A DNA stretch of 64,000 bases from Apophysomyces variabilis (lineage: Eukaryota > Mucoromycota > Mucoromycetes > Mucorales > Mucoraceae). This document shows, one piece after another, positions 1 through 10,637 of this stretch. The notes under the pieces were generated by a model. It saw only the letters and a list, made by a program, of their open reading frames with translations. It ran no database searches and was not told the DNA's origin. Numbering within the stretch: position 1 is the stretch's first letter; each line of letters starts with the position of its first letter. Both the position numbers and the translations under genes were made by a program. The DNA lies in the NCBI GenBank assembly GCA_002749535.1, contig MZZL01000055.1, positions 68,453 through 132,452 of the forward strand, in the 5' to 3' direction.

Positions 1-639
1 AGCTAAAGGAGACCCGAGGAACCCGACAAAAAACTTCTGATTTCCGACGAACCGGACGAAAAATTTTCCCATAGTGATCTGTTCCTTCTAATAGATTTTC
101 TACTCTTTCATTTTACTTAGTCCTAGAAAAATTCTTTCTGAGATAATCGGAAAGAGCAGTTGTATCATCGAATGGCAAACAATAATAGTCAACTTTGATT
201 TCTCTGTTTAAACCTTTCGTTCGACAAAAAGAGTATGTTCTTTGTCAAATTTGATTATTCAAGTTGCTTTTCTTCGTTTCCATACTTTTTCTCTCTTCTT
301 TTTTTAATTGCCTTTATTAAGTTAAGGTTTGATCCGCAATCACTCTTATTTATACTCTATATTCTTTACCCATCTCGTCTTCCTCTAAACCACTTGTTTT
401 AACCATTTTTATTTCCATTTTATATTATTACTGTTTGGACGTGCCACTTTAACCATGCTAACATGAAGACGGTTCCAATAATGACGATATATTTACATGC
501 GACTATGAGGGGATGCGAATTAAAGAAATTATTACCTGGAAAAAGCTGAGAGAGTTAGAAATGTAGAGAAGTATGTCAAGGAAAAACAACAAGCTTAAAA
601 ACATAGTGTATAAATTGACCATGTTTTCTATTCTCTATG
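1..639. other. AT-rich sequence without a recognised gene
   Basis: No reading frame of convincing length or composition is visible on either strand. The sequence is AT-rich with pyrimidine tracts around 265-310. It borders the decayed Fanzor-like element to the right and may be flanking or further decayed element sequence. I see no RNA gene, repeat array or terminal repeat in it. Confidence 0.4.
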
Positions 640-2760
640 ATAGTGCGGCAAGAGCTATGACAAGGGAATGAAGATGATGAGGACGATTATGATCAAGAAC
701 CTGAAAACAGCGCCCAAGCTCCATAACGCGCACAGCGTCAGTTGGCTGGCAGCAAAAAAAAAAGAGGAAGTAGTTTGTACCGCAGAAGAACAAGAAGCAG
801 ACTCAAGTCAGAGAGTGGCAAGAAGTGGAAAGAAAAAAGGTTGACCCAATTATGCCCCATCATGTCTGAAAACTGACAAATTTGCAGCAGCATAAACTCA
901 TAGGAGGAGTTCTAGCAAACCGTGTGAGGACTACCATGCAAGAACAAGTCAACGACAACGTGCGTCGTATGGCAGACCCAGGGAAACGACCCGTAAAATT
1001 GGTCTGCGACAGCTCCTTCGCATGCGAGATCGGGAAAAACAAATCTTTTACAAGGTAGTTGATGACTTAATAACTTACCAGCATGATGTAATCTTTAAGT
1101 GCTATTTATCCATCGCGTATTTCATGTATGACCAGCGCCAGAATGGTTGTGTCCTGCGTCCATCAATATGCATGCACGATTTCTTTTATGGTGTATTCCA
1201 GTTAATGACTGGCCGTCAACAGTGGACCAACACGAGTCGATTCACTAGTGGCCTACTTACTGAAATAATCCGTTCATTTAACAGCTACAGGACCCATTAT
1301 ACGGACGGCGTGGTAGCTCCTATCCATGGTGGTCTCATCTACGGCAATGCAACATTATCAGCTATATTGGAATATTCAACAAAATTTATCAACAGAACTG
1401 TCGAAGATTATACTCAATGCTTAACCACCTACATATCACTGTGTCTTCAAGCCCTGATCTACATAAGTAACCACTTTACATTAGGATAATTTAAACGAAA
1501 GATTAAGGTTGGGTGTTAATGGCATCTTTGTTTTTTTAGGAACTGCAAAAAGCTGATGCTGATAAGTTGGTTTTATATACATTTGAAGTGCTGGCAAACG
1601 AGTCCTTCCCTCCAAAGTTTCCGGCAACGTTATGTTTTGGTGTTGAACTGAGTGAAGATGTCAATAACTCTATGCTGGAAGTGATAGATGAAGTTAACGT
1701 GAGTCTCGACATTGTATTTATCTTAAAAATCCGACTGAATACGTTGACTGCATAGCAAGGCAACGTCAAAATCAACTCAATATTATACGGGTCAGATTTT
1801 CACGCTCTATTGACACCTTCAATGATGCTTGAACTCTGGTTCATCATCTGCTCATTGACCTCGAAACAGTCGCGGTTGGCTCCCTCAGTTGGTGGCGAAT
1901 ACGGTCTAAATTGAAGGCATTTCTGCGCGTATTGGCGATGTGAATCGACATGTAGTTACCCAGTTTGGTGGTCAAGTGAAATTCACAAATGCAGATTGGG
2001 ATGAACTTGCGGCATACGTATAACGAGCTGACGGATTTTCATGTCCGGCCATTGCATCAACAGCTTAAATCTTGTAATTTCCGCAGGAGATGAAGAGTGG
2101 ACGCCGAACTGACAAACATTTTATCACTAGTGGCAACCAAGTATGGAGATTTGGGTGAGCCGTCCGGTAGACCTCAACGATCAAGACAACAAACAAGAAG
2201 GATCAACGTCGTCCACTTTCAGGCACCGGTCCTGCTGCTCCCCTCTAGATTTCTGTCCCGCCAACCCAACTACAGCCTTCTAGAGAGAAGATTTTGTAAG
2301 TTATCAGAAACATCACAGCAATAGAAAAGCTGTACCTTCTTTTGTCACACGGTGGAAACAATAGTAAATGGATAAAGGCACCGATCAACAACGAGGTGAG
2401 CAAGGTTCTTGTTGTCGGGTTTGCATCTGGAAAGTTCGGTCGAAGGCAGTATGGCGACAAATCGGTTGGCTTGGCTGACAAATGCCGCAAACTTTTTGAA
2501 GAAGGCAGAGCACAAAGGCAAGCTTATTGTCATGAGCATCGGGGAACATAATAGCTAGCAAGTATGTTCCAGTGCGGCGAGAAAGCTTTGGGTCAAATTC
2601 CTGCTGTGGGTCTTAGTCCGTATAATGTGCTAACTCGTACCAGTTGTTGCACGGTATGGCAGCGAGACATCAACATCCCCAAAAACGTTTTTTGGTATCT
2701 GCCATAACACCATCCACCATGGTCGCCAGCCAAGCACTTTTTCCCCTTCTGGAGATAATG
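640..2760 (+). pseudogene. Decayed Fanzor (TnpB-like RNA-guided nuclease) gene, relic 1
   Basis: A series of protein-like segments in shifting frames lies on the plus strand. The best preserved is the 3' part. A glycine-rich segment with GKFGRRQ near 2430 is followed near 2525 by a segment read as VMSIGEHNS. Then come a CGEK zinc-ribbon half (about 2572) and CCTVWQRDINIPKNVFW (about 2645-2690). Eukaryotic TnpB homologues (Fanzors) end with this order: a late acidic strand, a Cys4 zinc ribbon, then W-x-RD-x5-N carrying the last RuvC aspartate. Earlier pieces at 890-1015 and 1022-1489 are coding-like but frame-shifted and interrupted by stops. The gene is clearly dead. It is more degraded than the relic at 7966-10637 and points the opposite way. 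The Fanzor assignment rests mainly on the 3' 400 bases; the 5' half could belong to another element gene. Confidence 0.5.
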
Positions 2761-2789
2761 AATATCATTTGGATTATAGTTGTAAGTAT

Positions 2790-4247
2790 CAATATCCTTA
2801 TCGCATACGATTTTTACTAATGTTATGTCTACTTTGTCCATTCTTACATTGCTATTCGTCTACTCTGCCGTTTTACTTCGTTCATCTTTTTTGGTCTTTG
2901 TCCATTTTATATCGTATCTCCGTCTCAATTTTCAAAGGAAAACCTGTTGCTTAGGCATTGATCGGTAGATCGGAAGCAAAAAATAGCTTATCGTTTAATA
3001 AAATAACCATTTCGTACAACGTAGAAAGACAGTGAGCGGGAACCGATGAGAAGAAACAAATGAAGAAAAATACAAAACGGATAATGAAAAGGAGAAAAAA
3101 AGATTGCTTCAGAGAGTCAGAAACATGGGATCAATTTCCATAAGATGTTTAATTTTAAAAGTACATGTTGGTTATCTCAGTAGCAGTAGTGTGTCTATTT
3201 GTAGTTGTGTGTTGTATTTGTTTCTTTCGGCTATAGTATTTAAATAGTACATGCTTACGGTTACTCTGAACTATAAAACCAAAGCTATGCTCCGTGCATT
3301 ATGGAAAATTTTATTTGCATAAACTACTTGTCAGGAAAAGAAATTAGCCCGTGGTTCACACACATGACAAGCATGGCACATCGGTATCATGGGAGCATTC
3401 TGTAATCTGTTCCTGGATTCTGTAGTGTTTTCATAATTTGGCTGATATTTGATATCCATATGGTATGTATGAAAGGGAGGAGGTACTATAGAAAACGAAA
3501 CCGGCTATTTCATGTGAAAATGTAGGGTTAATATTACCAAATGATGCTTTTCTGCATTCATGTAGGAACAAAAGGAGAGGGTGACCATGCTAAGCGGCCT
3601 TTTACTTTTTAATGGAATAGCAATCATAGTAATAACACTAACAAACGGCAGAAAAAAGGAAAGGAAGAACAAGGGAGAAATAAGGAAGAAGAAAAACTTC
3701 ATCCTGTCAAGGGTCGGTAGCGGGAGGCTGAAAACTGGGCAGACGATATAGCGCTTGCACGAGAAGGATCGAACCATCGGATCGTATCTTTTGTCATCAA
3801 CTTGGATATCTATCCATTATGCTCGTGGTGGATCTTTATCAGGGGAAAAGGAGAAAGAGCACAGTAATTAAAGAAAACGAGCTGACCATAAGCCTAAGCT
3901 ACTACTCCATTTGCACATGACATAACGACTGTAGACCTACCTGTCGACAGGAATGTAACAATAGTGAGCAATGACGGTAACGATAACGACGGGGATGTGC
4001 TACTTATTTTATTATCTTCGAGACAAAGCCAAAAACTTTTTTTATTTCTGTAGAAACGTTGTTGCATTGCCAACGACTTGACTTTTTTTGCCTTTTTGTG
4101 GCATACACTAATAAACTGTACAAAGTAAGGTAGAAGAGGATAAAAGAGAGAGAGAGAGAGAGACAAAGAATATAGATGAGGAGATGGAGGGTTCCTATTT
4201 ACATGTGAATGAGGGACAAATGAAGTCAAGTTAAAGGAAGAAGAAAA
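2790..4247. other. Intergenic region with GA microsatellite
   Basis: No supported gene. Short open frames here are low-complexity or antisense to nothing recognisable. A perfect (GA)9-type run lies at about 4145-4162, just beyond the 3' end of the F-box gene, and purine-rich sequence surrounds it (3640-3680). Confidence 0.4.
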
Positions 4248-5180
4248 TCAGGAAGCGGAAGTCGTTGTTGCCGTGTTTTCTTTGGAGGGCACCCATTTAT
4301 TGACGGTTTCATCCACCAAAAGTCCACTATTTCCTGCTGTTGCATCTAATTGGGATGACTGGCGATAGGCGAGGGTCCGTGCGAGATCTCGAAAAATGCC
4401 TAACTGAAGGTCGAGTTCTCGTCCATATCTTTGGCGTTTGAAAGAGGTTGGAATGGGTTGCCGTGTGAGTATTCGAAGATCCGTGGGGCTGACGAGATCT
4501 GTTTGTACTAGTTCACAGATGAAACGAACAAAGACCCGAAGCCGGTGCCTCAGAGCTTGTTCGAGACCTTTGTTACTCACTTTTTTCTGCTGACTGTATC
4601 GATAAGTCAAACTGTCGAGATGACGACTCAAATGGTTTATTAACAATCGATGATGGATAACCGCTGCTTCGGATTCGAACATCGCGGTCAGTGTTGGATA
4701 GAGAGTGGAGAGCAGGTGGGCCATCAGGCGGCCCATACGGGAGGGTAAAAATATCTCGGCTGCATTTTCATGCCCCGCCACGGGGGCTGTGGGCAGTGGA
4801 TCCATGGACAGATCCAACACCACGTGATCCAAAATGATGCCGAGCGTTTTGTCGAGGTAAAAGTCTAGACAGGCCTCCCAGTTCCGCGATGGTGATCGGT
4901 CATATATTTCAACAGCCAAACGATTAGCAACACCCTGAAGGACTGGTGTGTTTATTGTATGATTGACGTAGCCGTGACGAGAGACGAAAGCGGAAGCGGC
5001 GTGGACAAGTCGATTAAAAGATTCAGGTCGTGTGAGGTCAATATGGTATTTGTGGTAAAGGATCTGCTGAGCCAAATGTCGACTCGCTTTAGAACATAAC
5101 ATGAGGTAATAAATATCATCAAAATTTAAATGGCTGGCAATGCGCAGTAAAGGCTCAAGAGGTAGGTCAATGAGACCCAT
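4248..5180 (-). CDS. F-box domain protein
   Basis: Intronless 310-residue protein. The first 45 residues read as an F-box: LPLEPLLRIASHL followed by DDIYYLMLCSKASRHLAQQ, the leucine/proline-rich helix pattern that binds Skp1 in SCF ubiquitin ligases. The rest is helical with no leucine-rich repeats, WD40 blades or other known substrate-binding domain. It ends in a Thr/Ser-rich tail. Family knowledge suggests an adaptor that recruits a substrate for ubiquitination; the substrate cannot be guessed. The start ATG at 5180 is preceded by a purine-rich leader and no upstream in-frame exon is needed. It lies between the two Fanzor relics, head to tail with the zinc-cluster regulator upstream. Confidence 0.75.
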   Translation of the reverse strand: MGLIDLPLEPLLRIASHLNFDDIYYLMLCSKASRHLAQQILYHKYHIDLTRPESFNRLVHAASAFVSRHGYVNHTINTPVLQGVANRLAVEIYDRSPSRNWEACLDFYLDKTLGIILDHVVLDLSMDPLPTAPVAGHENAAEIFLPSRMGRLMAHLLSTLYPTLTAMFESEAAVIHHRLLINHLSRHLDSLTYRYSQQKKVSNKGLEQALRHRLRVFVRFICELVQTDLVSPTDLRILTRQPIPTSFKRQRYGRELDLQLGIFRDLARTLAYRQSSQLDATAGNSGLLVDETVNKWVPSKENTATTTSAS

Positions 5181-5574
5181 GGTTTATAATAATAAATAAG
5201 AAAAGAAGAAAGAAAGCCGTGTGTGTGTGCGTTAAAAGAGAACGAGAAAAGAAGTTATCTCGCAAAAGAAAAAAGAGAGAAATAGAAAAGAAAGGAAAGG
5301 TTACCATGTCAAGCCAAAGCGAGGGCCTCTTAATTCTCCCAATTCACCATGGTTACCATATTTGATTTCCAAAAGGGTCCAGAACCGATGGGCCCTCTCT
5401 GCCAATTTGAGTTTAGACTGCGCTGCCTCTCTATTTTTTTTTCCTACCAATATTGGACCTGGGACAAGAAGAAACTTTACTCTGTTTCTTTTAGATGATG
5501 CAAATGCACATAATTATAATATCTACCTGTAAATAAGTAAATAAAACTGCAAGATTAAGAAAAAGAAAAAGGAC

Positions 5575-7668
5575 TTATGAGGTGGGAATGTTCTGTTCTA
5601 GTAGATCGACCATTGTTCTGGCCATTTCAAAGTCATATTGGTAGGATTTGGAGGCCTTGGCCAGGTCCACCGACCGTTTGAGACACCGACGAGCCAGATC
5701 GCGATAATGGCCCTCATCGTAATTCAGCAATTTACAATAAACAAGATTGCAAAAAATGATACCGACAAATGGGACACAACACCCTTCACTCTCCTTAATC
5801 ATCCTGTCCATGCTCCGAATAATAAAATTCGCAGCATCAATACAAGTACAAAGACGATCTACCGGATACCACTTGCCGGAACTAGGCTTCCCAGGAAGAA
5901 ATCCTTGATGGAGCAGAATTTGGTTGATACTATACTGTATCTGGACATTCTGGATACAGAATTGTGCAAATGATGCCGCATCAACGTGATAGTACTCGTC
6001 ATTATCGCTAGAATGACATCGTCCCGTGACCGATGGACATCGCTGCCAGTCGGACGGTAGCCTGGCATAAAAACTATCCAGTTTACTTTGCATAATCCAC
6101 ACTTCATCCATAAGCGTTCTATGCGTCACCGAGTCTTCCGTATCAATCAGTCGAGCCATTGTATCATCCAGCAACAACAGTAACTCAAACATATAAACCC
6201 ACATGTTATGGGCGTAACATTCAATGATATCTGCTTCCTTTTTTGATTTTGGCGTCATCACTTCAGGCAAGGGTTGGTGAGGAAAGAAGGCACTTGACCG
6301 AAGTGACGAACGAGTGTTGCCCCGCAAGACCCGGTACCACGTGTTGTAATAATACAGGCTCCAGACCAACATGTTTTCTTCCCGAGTCAGTGTCCGATTA
6401 CTGTCATATAAACCAAGCTGCTGAGCCATGGTAAAAGCAATCCATTCGTAAAAATAAATGACGTGGGGATAACCATTCTGATGACTACAATAAGATAGTA
6501 ATAAAGCTGCCTTGCAGTTGTCCATCGATGGTTCGTCAAAACTCTCGGCTAGTAATTCACGCGCCCGCAAACAATAGGCAATCGATAACGGCTTGCCAAT
6601 GTTATACTGTGGTGATTCATGTAAAGGTCGATTTCCCCATACATGTAGTTGGAAAGCATTTCTAGCTGCCATCGCACATACCGCATATACAAGTAATGGA
6701 GACGGTTGATACGCAGGAGAGCTCCTGTAACGACCCAGAAATTCGGCAGGGTTAATAAAAGGGATCCGGGATGTGGAACAACATGGTGTCCGGCAAAAAA
6801 GTTCGACTAAATGGTCTGTTTGCTCTTTGGAAATATCAACGGGATAGTCCTTGGGAAACCTTAATCGCTTTGGAGTACACCATTCTGCCCAGATATCAAA
6901 TAATCCTGGCGTCGGCTGTATAGTCAGTCCGAGCGATTTCTCTTCGTCATGGGTTGATACAATCCGTCGGATCTGCTCGACTAATCTGGCTAGGTCGTGA
7001 AAAGATCGAACACTGGTCTGGACTCGCAGTCCTTCTGCAGTAGATGTGATTTTCCACCTAAACTGCGCCCTGTGTGCCTTAGAAGTCTGATTAACGCACT
7101 TCTGCCAACGGTCCATTGTACTATTCATTGATGCAAGGACTTGAAACATATGATTGATCTTGGGTTCTGTCTTGCGATATCGACAATCCAAATCATCATT
7201 TTTGCAACGGGTACATTGTGGTAGTCTGAGATCACACGGTTGAAGGTCTTTTGTACATCGCGCACACGGATATATTGAAAAATGGAGAAGACTTTGTATG
7301 GCAGCGAGTTCTGACGAACGGGAACCAGAAGAAGACGATGGTGAAAGAGACAAGGTTGTTTGGCTTTCTGTTAACATTGTAAGTCCGTTTTTGAGGCGAT
7401 CGCGGAAGATTTGTATCCTTGCATCCAGACTTTCTGTAGCTTGCTTTAATGTTCCGAGAGAAGGCGTTGCTTCAGGATAATGACAGCTCATGTTTCTTTT
7501 TCGACATCGAGAACATGACGGTTTCTGACGATCGCATGCATGTCTTTTTTGCTTTTTCATTAGCTCTCGCTAAAAGGGGAAATGCATTTTTGTACTCTTT
7601 TCAGCTTGCCTATGTCCACGGCAGCGGAAACATGCTGCACCCTGTTGGCTTTTCCGTAAGTCATCCAT
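5575..7668 (-). CDS. Transcription factor with two tandem Zn2Cys6 clusters
   Basis: Exons (minus) 7668-7610 and 7543-5575 give 675 residues. The first exon encodes the start of a Gal4-type zinc cluster. Joining it across a 66-nt GC-AG intron (7544-7609) gives cysteines at about 13, 16, 23, 30, 33 and 40, spacing C-x2-C-x6-C-x6-C-x2-C-x6-C. A second complete cluster with the same spacing lies at about 113-140 (CARC, C, CTRC, C). Between them is a Ser-rich linker with a possible coiled coil. Residues from about 250 to 480 resemble the fungal_trans middle homology region, including a run of small and aromatic residues around VYAVCAMAARNAF. Expected role: nuclear, sequence-specific transcription factor. 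The DNA target and pathway are unknown. The intron choice rests on restoring the x6 spacing exactly. Confidence 0.8.
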
Positions 7669-7965
7669 AGGAATGAAAGTAACTTTTGCAGAAAGATTAA
7701 GACCTAAAAGGTTGAAAGACCGAAGCAAACTAGGGATAGTCACTTTGTAGTTACTGGTTTACTCAAAAGTTTTTTAGAGATTCCGGCCAAAATTGTTTGA
7801 AGATTTGGAGATAAAAGTTATAAAGAATTTGCCAGTAATTGTTGGTGAGTATCCTCTGTTAAAATGTGATAAAAGGCTTACCGATGTGATCATCTGCGAA
7901 AGATAAACGTTAGCAAAACAATCCTAACTAGAAAAATTGGCTAATACACTTACCGTAAAAACTTA

Positions 7966-10637
7966 AAAGTCCCCAGAGGGACCAACCGTATTCGTAACGG
8001 CGGTATATTGATCTAATGAGGGCCAGACAAACTCTCTTGGTCTTCCTTGCCCACACCAAATTGACTCCGCAATCCAGAATAAATTCTTACTGGCCATCAC
8101 GTCTCTGTCCCATAACATCTTACAGTTTTTGCATACCAAGATGCTACGGTGACAAACGCAATCGGCTGTGGTAAGCTTTTGCAGGTACCTGCATATGCAG
8201 CTATGGCACACCTAAACGACGTTTGTGAGCATTATATTACTATCAATCGCTCCAACTTACTTGCGAAGAAAGGTATTCATCTATCGTGAGCACCAATAAT
8301 TCTTCGCGCTTTTCCCTCCGTTTCGACAATCTCCATAGGATATTCACAACTCCCTATCGGTGTTCTTTGTAGTTGCATCGATTGTTGAACATCCCGTCCC
8401 CAAATACAATGAGTGGCACTTTCCTTTCAACAGTGAATTTCTTTTGCCTCCAGTGAGGTAAACGCTTGGTTTTGTTAAGCGTACTGCGTTCGGTAGATTT
8501 ATTTGGCTGGGGAAGGCTATCAATTAGCTGTTAATTACTGCAGGTAACGAACTGTCATGCAGATAAATACTAACGTTTGGTGTAACCGCTTGCCAACTTC
8601 TGAATCTTTATTGACCTGCTTCTTCCGATTTTTTCGCTTCCTTTTCCGGGGTTTTCTGTTTGATCTCGTCCGTTTCCGTCTGATACAATTGTACTTTTTA
8701 CCACCAAATGCTAGTATATTGACCATTTCCTCTCTTGCTCTTTGCACGCCTTGATATCCTCGAAATCGAGCTTCAGCTCGATGCGGACCATAAAACTGGA
8801 AAAGCACGTCCATATTACCGAATATAGATCGTAGATAACCGTCGTAGGCTTCGATATGCGCTGTTTTTCCAGACTCCAATGAGGTTTCAATGTCCTGTAT
8901 ACCTTGCTGCTTTTTTTCCTTCTCCATTTTATTCTGTCTATTCGGCGAACCGGTATACACATAGTATTCTTTGGTGGAGCATCTCCTTATTTCATGAGGT
9001 TCTGATCCGCAACCATAAGAAGCAGTAAAGACTTGATTTATGCCCGGATCAATCGCACATGGTGCAAAATTGTCATAGATTGCCTACAGTCAATGTCTTC
9101 AACAGAAAGGCTGATGTCCGTGTCCACTGCCTCTATCTCTCGCGCGCGAGCGAACTGGAAGTCAATCGCGCTGCCATTGGTGAAGATAACATTTTTGAAA
9201 GCGATTCGTCCACGTTACCGAAATTTTGAAGCTGCTCCAGACTAACGGATATTCTTGAGGAATTTAGCTACAAATAATCATAGTAAATACCTGTCAAATC
9301 CCAGCTTGTGGAAATCAAAAACTTGATAAAACTGGGCAAGCTGGTCTTCATAGTCTTTTCGATGGATGATGTTCGTTAACTGTTGAAGAGTCTTGAAATT
9401 AACGCAGATAAATCTCCAATGAGTTGAAGGAGACGGAGACAGAGAAAACAATCGCGGTAGATCCTTAAAACTGTCGTTTGCCTTTTCGGCTTCTTGCTTT
9501 TTGGAGCGTTTTGTTTTTGATTGGCTTCTTCATGTTCTTGATTGTATTCGGTGCGTATATATGGCAGCACTGGAATGTAGCTGCCTGGAGAAGCAGATAG
9601 GTTTTCCGCGTTTGTTTGCCTTTCGGGCATTAGTGTCGCAAACTCGCCAAAAATAGTTTCTACAGCCTGATCAAAGTCCGAGACGGCAAGTTCATCTTCG
9701 AAAGGCCAGTGAGGATCACCTCTAGCAAGGAGTTCATACATATAGTCTCCTGCAATGGCTTTTGCATTTTCTTGGGATAAGCCCTATACATATGTAGTTA
9801 GTTGAGAGGTATGGGCTATGTATGCTTTCATCTTACAAGTATTAGCTTTGTAAGTCGTCTCGAGATATAAAACTTTAGGCGGCTTTCACAGTTTTCAGCG
9901 ACATTGTTGGAATACGTGGTGGCTAACGTGACACATGCCGCGGAAAGGGCATCACTGTAACCCAAAAAATTCCTAACAGGATAAAGAGCATTTGCATGAT
10001 TATTCAAGAAAGCTCTCCAGTGATCACGTACGTTTTGAGGAAAATTGGGGTTATTGCTGCTAATATTGATGCCGATGATAAGCTGGCACGCCGAATACCA
10101 GAAGGTTTGAGTATAAATATCAGAAGGCACAGCGCTCTTTTTCGTTTTGGAGGGTTTCCTGCAATTCTTAGAAGATTTCCAATGATCGATTCGGGCATGG
10201 TTTGTTGAATTCATTTGGATTCGATGTCTCCTCCGCTTTGAGTTGTCTTCCACCTTTTTTTGCCGCTGAAAACTCTGCCTCCTCTGTAGTATTCAATTTT
10301 CTTTTTACTACAACTTACACAGGAAGAGACATTATCAGAGACACCTTGCGGATTAAAAACTGTATTAGCTTACCAGGTTTCTTTCCATGGTGCGTGTTCA
10401 ATGGACATGCTTTATATCGTTTATTTGGATGATCACTCTTCCCGCAGTCTTTGCAAAAGACTGAACAGGATATGTGTGCAATGATAAACAAAGGTTATTG
10501 ATCAAGAAAAACTTGTCCCTTCTGTAAGACTCACCTTCTTCTCGTTTTAATCGTTCTGCTTCCTGTTCGGAATATGTTCTGATTTTGCAAAAGCAGACGA
10601 TATCTTGCCAGTTCCATTCATGGGAACGCGGAATCAA
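7966..10637 (-). pseudogene. Fanzor (eukaryotic TnpB-like RNA-guided nuclease) gene, relic 2
   Basis: Nearly complete but broken gene on the minus strand. In order: an N-terminal zinc knuckle FCKDCGKSDH (about 10457), a middle region including TYSNNVAENCESRL (about 9880), then the RuvC-I strand CAIDPGINQVFTASYG (about 9060-9010). Next come the segment EEMVNILAFGGKKYN (about 8700), VIVFGDG-like LIVFGDGMFN (about 8415-8385), the acidic strand LTIDEYLSSQ (about 8290), and a zinc ribbon CHSC...CKNC. It ends with WDRDVMASKN and GQGRPREF. These are Fanzor hallmarks, and the acidic nuclease residues are all present. Introns still show good sites: 10461-10534, 9784-9836 and 8212-8260. The last of these, when removed, restores Q-V-C-H-S-C. 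Breaks: a stop after NRSLEIF (about 10155) with a frame change, a shift in an A-rich run near 9530, a shift just before RuvC-I near 9085, and a stop near 8360. Native function would be RNA-guided DNA cleavage in the nucleus; this copy should make no full protein. Confidence 0.8.
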
